Positions 7,066 to 13,939 of a stretch of 16,347 bases of DNA are shown here, one piece after another (within the stretch, counting starts at the first letter, position 1; every line of letters starts with the position of its first letter). The notes beneath the pieces were generated by a model. It worked only from the letters and a program-made list of their open reading frames with translations, did no database searches and was not told the DNA's origin. This DNA comes from Bacteroidales bacterium UBA2030. GTDB lineage: Bacteria > Bacteroidota > Bacteroidia > Bacteroidales > TTA-H9. Both the position numbers and the translations under genes were made by a program. The stretch is from the NCBI GenBank assembly GCA_002332755.1, contig DDBO01000143.1:1-16347 (forward strand), in the 5' to 3' direction.

Positions 7066-7548
7066 ATGAAATGTCCAGTATGCAGTAACGAATTGTCGGA
7101 GCCCCTGCCTCTTCAGTGTCCGCACTGCGGAGCCGACCTTACTTTAAATATTAATATCAGGAAGTTATGCAGGGAGGTCAAAAGAAATTATCGTTTGTGG
7201 CTTACTACAATTGTAATTTTATTTGTGGCAGCTTTAGTTCTGTTGATTGTTAGGCTTCAGTCGCCATGCCCTCCTGTGCCTGAAAACCGCGACTCAATCT
7301 CTGTCCTTCAAGGGAAAATTGCAGCCCTTAACGACTCTCTTTCGCTCTATAAAACCAGGCTTTCAGAGTATGCCGCGAAAAATGTAGTAAATGCCAGCGA
7401 ATATATTATCCAGCCGGGCGACAATTTATGGCTTATTGCCCAAAAGATTCTGGGCGACGGCAATCTCTATCCTAAAATTGTCAGCGATAACAATATCGCA
7501 GATCCTTCCTTGGTAAAGGTTGGCCAGAAAATTATTGTCAAAAAATAA
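7066..7548 (+). CDS. Zinc-ribbon / transmembrane / LysM protein
   Basis: A 160-residue protein of mixed design. Residues 3-21 hold two CxxC pairs (CPVC and CPHC), a zinc-ribbon pattern expected to lie in the cytoplasm. Residues 44-63 form one membrane helix preceded by basic residues (KRNYR), predicting an N-in, C-out orientation. A short heptad-like stretch (about 77-105) spaces the membrane from a C-terminal LysM domain (112-160: YIIQPGDNLWLIAQKI ... NNIADPSLVKVGQKIIV), a fold that binds peptidoglycan or other GlcNAc polymers. The protein would thus link a cytosolic metal-binding knob to the cell wall. It is followed 11 bp later by a coiled-coil gene. Function unknown; a role in envelope organisation is inference. 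Domain calls are confident, overall role is not. Confidence 0.85.
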   Translation: MKCPVCSNELSEPLPLQCPHCGADLTLNINIRKLCREVKRNYRLWLTTIVILFVAALVLLIVRLQSPCPPVPENRDSISVLQGKIAALNDSLSLYKTRLSEYAAKNVVNASEYIIQPGDNLWLIAQKILGDGNLYPKIVSDNNIADPSLVKVGQKIIVKK

Positions 7549-7559
7549 AAACAATTATT

Positions 7560-8009
7560 ATGAATACCCATCAATTGCTTCAAGACGTTATAACGCAAGC
7601 CGACCAGATGGTAAAGGAACTTGAAATGGGCCGGGTTATGAACCGACAATTACAGGAGAATCTTGAGGCTTGCCGGCAAGAGGTAAAAAACACCCTCGAT
7701 ATTGTTCGGGCAAAAGAAGAAGAAATTTTGGTGAAACAGTCCCTCATCGAAAAGCTTCAACTTAGCCTTCAGGATCGGGAGCATGAAATTAACCGGCTCA
7801 AACTTGAAAAAACTGAGGTGGTACGTCGTAAAGAGGAACTGGAGGCAAATATCGAAGAGCTAAGTAAATCGTACGATGAGCTTAAAAACGATTTCGATAC
7901 CTTAAAAAATCAAATGCAATCGCTCCGAGATGAAATAGAGAAAGCCGAAAAAGCTAAAAAATCGCGCCACAAAAAAAAATCAGGGGATGAGGAAGAATCA
8001 AAATCCTGA
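7560..8009 (+). CDS. Soluble coiled-coil protein of unknown function
   Basis: A 149-residue protein with no signal peptide or membrane segment. Residues about 15-132 are nearly uninterrupted coiled coil, rich in E, K, Q and L with hydrophobic heptad positions (for example EEEILVKQSLIEKLQLSLQD). The C-terminus is a charged tail: a lysine-rich patch (131-140) and then an acidic end (GDEEESKS). No enzymatic motif is present and no family is recognised beyond generic similarity to other coiled coils. It is close behind the zinc-ribbon/LysM gene, so the two are likely co-transcribed and may interact, possibly through the short coiled segment of the LysM protein. About 180 bp without a clear terminator follow. 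Confidence 0.8.
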   Translation: MNTHQLLQDVITQADQMVKELEMGRVMNRQLQENLEACRQEVKNTLDIVRAKEEEILVKQSLIEKLQLSLQDREHEINRLKLEKTEVVRRKEELEANIEELSKSYDELKNDFDTLKNQMQSLRDEIEKAEKAKKSRHKKKSGDEEESKS

Positions 8010-8131
8010 ACAAGAATTTTAGTTGAGCATCCTTCAGATAACTCCTGACACCTCTTCAAGGGGAACTCAGTGAAAAGGGAATCCCATTCAACCAACATGA
8101 TAAATAAGCTGACATTGGCCTGAAAAGTTTG

Positions 8132-8139
8132 TAGTTTTG
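8132..8139 (+). promoter_or_regulatory. Possible -7 box upstream of pullulanase gene
   Basis: TAGTTTTG matches TAnnTTTG exactly and lies 54 bp before the pullulanase start. The nearest TTG upstream (8115-8117) is only 14 bp away, shorter than the usual 19-21, so the -33 element is doubtful. No other regulatory signal was seen in 8010-8193. Confidence 0.4.
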
Positions 8140-8193
8140 CACTCAGGCTGTAGGTCTTAGTGGTGAAAAATATTATAAAATTATGATAATCAG

Positions 8194-10221
8194 ATGGTAA
8201 TCAGAAAATTGCTAACTTCTTTAACATTTACCTGCATGGTGTTTCTTTTTTCCTTTTTGTCTTCTTCAGCGCAAACCCAAAGAAAAGGTTCCCTTTTGTC
8301 GTACGACCAATATCCTTTTTATCCGGGTGATGATCTTGAAATGAGCTGGACACCTGACGAAACACACTTCAGGATTTGGTCTCCTGTGGCCGAAGCTGCT
8401 GAAGTAAGGATTTATAAAAACAATGAAGATTTGGAACCTATAATGGTTTTGCCCATGAGCCCTGATATATTGGGAACCTGGGTAGCCACCTTTAAGGGTA
8501 ATCTTTTGCATCATTTTTATACTTTCCGTACAAAGCATGCAGGTACCTGGCTTCTGGAAACTCCGGGGATCTATGCCAAAGCTGTTGGCGTAAATGGTAA
8601 AAGAGCCTACATTTTCGACCCATCCGAAACTTATCCCGAGGGCTGGAAAAACGATCGGGGACCTCAACTGCTTTCCCCCGTGGATGCTGTCATTTACGAA
8701 CTGCACCTTCGCGACATCAGCATTCATCCTTCCTCAGGTATTGTGCACAAAGGGAAATTTCTGGGGCTTTCGGAAACCGGCACAAAAAACATGTGGAATC
8801 AGTCCACTGGCCTCGACCATTTGAAAGAACTGGGCATTACCCACGTGCATATCTTGCCTATGTTCGATTTTCATACCATCGACGAATCGCGACTGGAGGA
8901 TAATGAATACAACTGGGGCTATGACCCTCAGAATTATAATGCACCCGAAGGTTCTTATTCCACCAATCCCTTCGACCCGGTTGTCAGGAACAGAGAAATG
9001 AGGCAGATGGTGATGGCCTTGCACCAGGCTGGAATCGGTGTAGTGATGGATGTGGTTTATAATCATACTTTCGATGCCGGCTCATCCAACTTCAATCAGC
9101 TGGTGCCGGGGTATTACTACCGACACAACCCCGACGGAAGTTACTCTAATGCCAGTGGCTGTGGTAACGAAACGGCTTCAGAACGCCCCATGGTCAGGCA
9201 ATACATCATCGAATCAGTGAAATATTGGGCAAAAGAGTACCATATCGATGGCTTCCGCTTCGACCTGATGGCTATTCATGATATAGAAACCATGAATCAG
9301 ATACGACAGGCTCTGCTGGAAATCAACCCCAACATTTTGATTTACGGCGAAGGCTGGACTGCCGGCGATAGTCCCTTGCCTTATGAAAGTCGTGCCCTAA
9401 AAGCTAATGTCTCTCAGATGCCGGGTATTGCAGTCTTCAGCGACGATCTGCGCGACGCCGTAAAAGGCCCCTGGTATAATGATAAGGAAACGGGTTTTGT
9501 GGGAGGTATTCCCGGTCTCGAAGAAAGTATCAAGTTCGGAATTGTGGCCGCAACCCGCCACCCCCAAATTAACTACCAGGCTGTGAATTACAGCAAATCA
9601 CCTTATGCCTCCGGCCCTGACCAGTGTATAAATTACGTTTCTTGCCACGACAATCATACTTTGTGGGATAAAACCAAACTTACAATCCCCAGCGCCACTC
9701 AGGAAGAGCTGGTTGCGATAAATAACCTGGCAAGTGCAATAGTAATTACTTCCCAGGGTATCCCCTTCCTTCATAATGGAGTAGAAATGATGCGTTCGAA
9801 AAAAGGAGTGGAAAATTCCTACAACTCTCCTGACAGTATCAACCAGATTGATTGGAACTGGAAGTTTTTATATAAAAGAGCTGTTGAGTTTCACCGTAAG
9901 CTCATAGAGATGCGTAAGAAACATCCGGCATTCAGAATGCGTGCGCAGCAGGATATTGAAAAAAATCTGGAGTTTTTTAATACAGGTAAAAGCTGCGTTG
10001 TTGCATACACCCTTAACGGCGCTGCTGTTGGTGATTCTTGGAAACGTATCCTGGTTGTATTTAATGGAAACCGACACGCCGAACAGATTCCCATCCCGGC
10101 CGGAAACTGGAAAGTAATCCTCAACGGAGATCATTTTATGGAGGTACCCAGCCCCTGGCCCAATATTCCTGCCTTGAATATTATGCCTTCGTCTGCAATG
10201 ATTTTGGCGGAAATGGATTAA
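8194..10221 (+). CDS. pulA: Exported type I pullulanase (GH13_14)
   Basis: Debranching enzyme hydrolysing alpha-1,6 links in pullulan, amylopectin or glycogen, 675 residues. A signal peptide (about 1-26, ending FLSSSAQ) predicts export; no lipobox cysteine follows it and no C-terminal type IX sorting domain is seen, so the periplasm is most likely. A CBM48-like beta domain (about 50-135, FRIWSPVAEAAEVRIY) precedes the GH13 barrel. The type I pullulanase signature YNWGYDP is at 239-245. GH13 motifs are intact: DVVYNH (D286), DGFRFD with nucleophile D357, GEGW with acid/base E386, and CHDN with D486. A beta-sandwich end completes it. The branching-enzyme gene follows 117 bp later on the same strand, suggesting a common alpha-glucan role. 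Endogenous versus environmental substrate cannot be told from sequence. Confidence 0.94.
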   Translation: MVIRKLLTSLTFTCMVFLFSFLSSSAQTQRKGSLLSYDQYPFYPGDDLEMSWTPDETHFRIWSPVAEAAEVRIYKNNEDLEPIMVLPMSPDILGTWVATFKGNLLHHFYTFRTKHAGTWLLETPGIYAKAVGVNGKRAYIFDPSETYPEGWKNDRGPQLLSPVDAVIYELHLRDISIHPSSGIVHKGKFLGLSETGTKNMWNQSTGLDHLKELGITHVHILPMFDFHTIDESRLEDNEYNWGYDPQNYNAPEGSYSTNPFDPVVRNREMRQMVMALHQAGIGVVMDVVYNHTFDAGSSNFNQLVPGYYYRHNPDGSYSNASGCGNETASERPMVRQYIIESVKYWAKEYHIDGFRFDLMAIHDIETMNQIRQALLEINPNILIYGEGWTAGDSPLPYESRALKANVSQMPGIAVFSDDLRDAVKGPWYNDKETGFVGGIPGLEESIKFGIVAATRHPQINYQAVNYSKSPYASGPDQCINYVSCHDNHTLWDKTKLTIPSATQEELVAINNLASAIVITSQGIPFLHNGVEMMRSKKGVENSYNSPDSINQIDWNWKFLYKRAVEFHRKLIEMRKKHPAFRMRAQQDIEKNLEFFNTGKSCVVAYTLNGAAVGDSWKRILVVFNGNRHAEQIPIPAGNWKVILNGDHFMEVPSPWPNIPALNIMPSSAMILAEMD

Positions 10222-10338
10222 GCGATTTTGATGAAACATCATTTTCATGTACCCAGGATTGTGTTCATCCAATTTACGGGGAAGATATACCCGGTTGCAG
10301 GATAATTACTAATTTGTTACGCATTTAATACTTTAGTT

Positions 10339-12360
10339 ATGATAAAGCATCGACGTCTTCAGCTTGTAAAAGATGATCCCTGGCTCGAGGCCGTGGAGGA
10401 AGAAGTTTTCAATCGCTATGTCAGATTTAAAAACCGCCTGAATCAAATAAACGAGCAGTACGGCAGTTTGCTCAAATTCGCCAATGCACATAATTATTTT
10501 GGGATTCATTTCAGTAAAAAAGACAAGGGGTGGTATTACCGGGAGTGGGCACCGCGGGCACACGATTTATACTTTTTGGGCGATTTTAATCATTGGGATC
10601 GCCATGCGCATCACATGAACAGAAAAGAAAACGGGATATGGGAGATATTTTTACCCTACGAACAATATAAAGACCGCTTTGTGCATGGTAGCCGGGTGAA
10701 AGTATTGGTGCATGGGAATAATGGTTGGTATGAGCGCATTCCGGTTTATATCCGCAGGGTGGTGCAAGACGAAAACACGAAAGACTTTGCGGGTCAACTC
10801 TGGTTCCCTCCAGAGCCTTTTGATTGGCAGGACGATAACTATCGCATTCCGGCCGACGAAGCACCTTTGATTTATGAATGCCACGTGGGAATGGCCCAGG
10901 AAGAACCCCGGGTGGGAACTTACCGCGAATTTGCCGATAACATACTGCCTCATATCAAAGCTTGTGGCTACAACATGATACAGGTCATGGCTATTGCCGA
11001 ACATCCCTATTACGGGTCATTCGGTTACCATGTGAGCAATTTTTTCGCCCCAACCTCCCGATTTGGCACACCGGAGGATTTAAAGTATATGATTCGCAAA
11101 GCACATGAAATGGGCATCGGTGTGATTATGGACGTGGTGCATAGCCATACGGTGAAAAACTACAATGAAGGACTCAACGATTTTGATGGAGAAGACGGAC
11201 TTTATACCCATCCGGGAGCTCGCGGTCACCATCCGGCTTGGGATTCTCGTCTTTTCGATTACGGGAAGACTGAGGTGTTGCAATTTCTCTTATCCAACCT
11301 GGCTTATTGGCTCAAAGAGTTCCATTTCGACGGTTTCCGCTTCGATGGGGTTACTTCCATGATATATTTTCACCATGGCTTTGTTGATGAATGGACGCGT
11401 GAGCGATATTTTCTCGACGGTGTGGAGTGGGATTCGCTTATCTACCTGCAACTGGCCAACACATTGGTACACAAAATACGGCCCGATGCAATAACCATAG
11501 CTGAAGACGTAAGCGGTATGCCCGGAATCTGCAGCCCCGTAAGCCATGGTGGGATGGGTTTCGATTATCGTCTCGGAATGGGTATTCCGGATTACTGGAT
11601 TAAAATTATTAAAGAAAGGAAAGACGAAGACTGGGACATGGGTGAACTTTATCATACCATGCTCAACCGCAAGTATGGCGTAAAAACCGTTGCCTATTGC
11701 GAATCGCATGACCAGGCTTTAGTGGGAGATAAAACTATCGCCTTCCGGCTGATGGATCAGGAAATGTATTGGCATATGAGCGATGGTGACCCTCATCCTG
11801 TAATCGACAGAGGCATTGCGCTGCACAAGATGATACGAATGCTCACTATTTCGTTGGGAGGCGAAGCCTATCTCAATTTTATGGGTAATGAATTTGGTCA
11901 TCCCGAATGGATTGATTTTCCCCGCGAAGGAAATCGCTGGAGCCATTGGTATGCACGCCGGCAATGGTCGCTGGCTTATAATCCGAAACTAAAGTACAAG
12001 TATTTGCTTGCCTTCGACAATGCCATGATAAGGTTGGTGAAAGAATATAACCTGCTGACCGCTCCCTGGCCTCGGCTGCTCAATTTAGATCATCATAACA
12101 AAACAATAGTCTTCGAGAGAGCAGGCCTCATTTTCATATTCAATTGGCATCCTACCGCCAGCATTCCCGATTATGCCTTCCCGGTTCCCGAACCCGGCGA
12201 TTACAAAATAGTGTTGTGTAGCGATGATTTTATTTTCGGGGGGCACGGTCGGGTTCACCATCATATCACTTATCACGCGATACCCGGACCCGAAGGAATG
12301 GGAGTTGCCAGGATTTACAATACCAACCGCACGCTTATTGTTTTAAAAAAATCAGAATAA
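10339..12360 (+). CDS. glgB: 1,4-alpha-glucan branching enzyme (GH13_8, eukaryotic-like)
   Basis: Makes alpha-1,6 branches in glycogen by moving a cut alpha-1,4 chain, 673 residues, cytoplasmic (no signal peptide). A CBM48 domain (about 50-150, WAPRAHDLYFLGDFNHWDR) precedes the catalytic barrel. Catalytic motifs are complete: DVVHSH (D265), DGFRFDGVTSM with nucleophile D336, AEDVSG with acid/base E389, and ESHDQ with D458. Wording such as EAYLNFMGNEFGHPEWIDFPREGN and the pattern around DGVTSMIY place it with the GH13_8 branching enzymes of plants, animals and fungi rather than the E. coli-type GH13_9 GlgB. This form is known in some Bacteroidota. No clear promoter was seen in the 117 bp before it, so read-through from the pullulanase gene is plausible. 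The sigma-factor gene begins 6 bp after its stop. Confidence 0.95.
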   Translation: MIKHRRLQLVKDDPWLEAVEEEVFNRYVRFKNRLNQINEQYGSLLKFANAHNYFGIHFSKKDKGWYYREWAPRAHDLYFLGDFNHWDRHAHHMNRKENGIWEIFLPYEQYKDRFVHGSRVKVLVHGNNGWYERIPVYIRRVVQDENTKDFAGQLWFPPEPFDWQDDNYRIPADEAPLIYECHVGMAQEEPRVGTYREFADNILPHIKACGYNMIQVMAIAEHPYYGSFGYHVSNFFAPTSRFGTPEDLKYMIRKAHEMGIGVIMDVVHSHTVKNYNEGLNDFDGEDGLYTHPGARGHHPAWDSRLFDYGKTEVLQFLLSNLAYWLKEFHFDGFRFDGVTSMIYFHHGFVDEWTRERYFLDGVEWDSLIYLQLANTLVHKIRPDAITIAEDVSGMPGICSPVSHGGMGFDYRLGMGIPDYWIKIIKERKDEDWDMGELYHTMLNRKYGVKTVAYCESHDQALVGDKTIAFRLMDQEMYWHMSDGDPHPVIDRGIALHKMIRMLTISLGGEAYLNFMGNEFGHPEWIDFPREGNRWSHWYARRQWSLAYNPKLKYKYLLAFDNAMIRLVKEYNLLTAPWPRLLNLDHHNKTIVFERAGLIFIFNWHPTASIPDYAFPVPEPGDYKIVLCSDDFIFGGHGRVHHHITYHAIPGPEGMGVARIYNTNRTLIVLKKSE

Positions 12361-12366
12361 CAGATA

Positions 12367-12912
12367 ATGTGGCGAAGAAGCGAAAAGGCCTTCAGGGAAC
12401 TTTTTGAAACTCAATATACCCAGCTCGAATGGTATGCCTTTGGCATAGTTCGTGAACGTGATACCGCCCGCGACCTGGTCAATGATGCTTTTCTGCAACT
12501 CTGGCAACGCAGAGATACATTTCCTCCTGAGCGCGATCCCATCCCATGGCTTAAAACTACCATTCACAACAGGGCACTTAACCATTTGCGCGATAACTGC
12601 AAATACCATCCCGACCTTGAAGCTGTGTTGAACCAAAATGAAAGCCCTTCCGCCATACACGATCCATTGGATTATAAACAATTGCAAAAAAGCATCCTCC
12701 TGGCTCTGGATAAAATGCCGGCAAGAGTGAAGGAAGTTTTTCTATTGAGCCGGAATGAGGATCTTAAGTATCAGCAGATTGCTGACCGACTGGGTATATC
12801 TGTAAAAACGGTGGAAGTACAAATGGGTAAGGCTCTCCGAATACTCAGAGAACACCTGGGAGAATATTTGCCTTTCATATTCCTCTTGATGAAAATCTTT
12901 TTATCACAATAA
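12367..12912 (+). CDS. ECF RNA polymerase sigma-70 factor
   Basis: Extracytoplasmic-function sigma factor, 181 residues, of the type paired with FecR in Bacteroidota. Region 2 spans about 7-75 (FRELFETQYTQLEWYA ... DLVNDAFLQLWQRRD) and region 4 about 106-163 with a helix-turn-helix (YQQIADRLGISVKTVEVQMGKALRILRE). A hydrophobic tail ends the protein (YLPFIFLLMKIFL), a frequent feature of these factors. It would be held inactive by the FecR protein encoded 43 bp downstream and released on receptor signalling. The start is only 6 bp after the branching-enzyme stop, so it either shares that transcript or has a promoter inside glgB; no consensus promoter was recognised there. Confidence 0.94.
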   Translation: MWRRSEKAFRELFETQYTQLEWYAFGIVRERDTARDLVNDAFLQLWQRRDTFPPERDPIPWLKTTIHNRALNHLRDNCKYHPDLEAVLNQNESPSAIHDPLDYKQLQKSILLALDKMPARVKEVFLLSRNEDLKYQQIADRLGISVKTVEVQMGKALRILREHLGEYLPFIFLLMKIFLSQ

Positions 12913-12940
12913 GGGTAGATGAATATTTGGGTGTTAAGAA

Positions 12941-12947
12941 GAAAGGA
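12941..12947 (+). promoter_or_regulatory. Ribosome binding site of the FecR gene
   Basis: GAAAGGA lies 8 nt before the ATG at 12956. It supports this start and is the clearest Shine-Dalgarno-like sequence noticed here; most starts in the window have none. Confidence 0.5.
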
Positions 12948-12955
12948 TTACTGAC

Positions 12956-13933
12956 ATGGAGATTAAAGATGAACATATTGAGCTTATAGCCAAGTATCTT
13001 TCAGGACAGGCCAGCGAGGCGGAAGCTAACTTGTTGTTAGACTGGGTAAATCAGGCTCCCGAACATGCTCAGGTTTTTAAAAGATACGCTGCAGATTGGC
13101 AGAAGCATCATTTTATTGCTGCTGACCCTGAGCACCAGTGGGGGCAGTTTTCTCGTCGGGCCGGCCTCAAGCGATTTGAAATGTCTGCCCGTCGAAAAGT
13201 ATGGATGCGTGCGGCAGCTTTTCTGATACTGGCTTTGCTTTCGATATATGCTGCAATGTTCCTGTTCAACAATGATCAAAAAATACTGGTAGCGGGCAAC
13301 GAAATAAAAACCTTTACGCTCCCAGACGGTAGCAGTCTGACTCTGTCGCCGGGATCATCGGCCTCGTATTTAACTTCAGCGTTTAATAAGCGAAATCGAG
13401 AAATAATGATTACCGGCATGGCTCGATTGGAAGTTGTTCATACTGAGGATAATATTCCTTTCGAAGTTATGGCCGGAAAGCTGAAAGTCTCGGTTCTTGG
13501 TACAAAGTTTTATGTAAACACTGGCGATGAATCTACTATGCCTATGGTTTATCTGGAAGAGGGCAGGGTAGAGGCCTCCCTTGAAGGTGATCCCGGGAAC
13601 AAGCTTGTATTGAATCCCGGTCAACAAGCCAGCATCGACCCTGAAAGCGGGCAACTCATTATTGGTGATTTTGTTGATATTAACCAAACAGCCTGGTTGA
13701 CAAAGCATTTCGAATTCAATGCTACTCCTCTTTTCCGTGTGCTGTGGCTCTTGCAAAAAGCCTATGGAATTGAAATTGAACTTGCCCAGCCGGGCATAGG
13801 CAACTGTACGGTTACCGCCACATTCGATAAGCAAGAGCCCGGCGAAATTTTACGCATCATTGCTGCCACACTTGGGTTGCAGCTGAGTGGCAATGCCGGT
13901 CATTTTGTGCTCTCAGGTAACGCATGCCCTTGA
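12956..13933 (+). CDS. FecR-family anti-sigma factor
   Basis: Inner-membrane regulator, 325 residues, that binds the sigma factor in the cytoplasm and senses the receptor in the periplasm. The N-terminal cytoplasmic part (1-82, with HIELIAKYLSGQASEAEANLLLDWV) is the expected sigma-binding domain. One membrane helix spans about 84-104. The FecR domain is at about 112-210 (FTLPDGSSLTLSPGSSASY ... VLGTKFYVN ... VYLEEGRVEAS). A C-terminal STN-like/DUF4974 domain (about 250-320, FNATPLFRVLWLLQKAYGIEIEL) completes the usual Bacteroidota layout. It is flanked by its presumed partners: sigma factor 43 bp upstream and TonB receptor 6 bp downstream. Confidence 0.94.
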   Translation: MEIKDEHIELIAKYLSGQASEAEANLLLDWVNQAPEHAQVFKRYAADWQKHHFIAADPEHQWGQFSRRAGLKRFEMSARRKVWMRAAAFLILALLSIYAAMFLFNNDQKILVAGNEIKTFTLPDGSSLTLSPGSSASYLTSAFNKRNREIMITGMARLEVVHTEDNIPFEVMAGKLKVSVLGTKFYVNTGDESTMPMVYLEEGRVEASLEGDPGNKLVLNPGQQASIDPESGQLIIGDFVDINQTAWLTKHFEFNATPLFRVLWLLQKAYGIEIELAQPGIGNCTVTATFDKQEPGEILRIIAATLGLQLSGNAGHFVLSGNACP

Positions 13934-13939
13934 GCCTGC

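Noticed and set aside
8010..8193. Terminator or small gene between the coiled-coil gene and pulA
   Set aside because: No stem followed by a T-run and no convincing short coding sequence was found; only a possible -7 box is listed.
10222..10338. Hairpin ATGAAA...TTTTCAT (about 10230-10247) as a terminator between pulA and glgB
   Set aside because: The stem is short and AT-rich with no following T-run, so it does not support a transcription stop.
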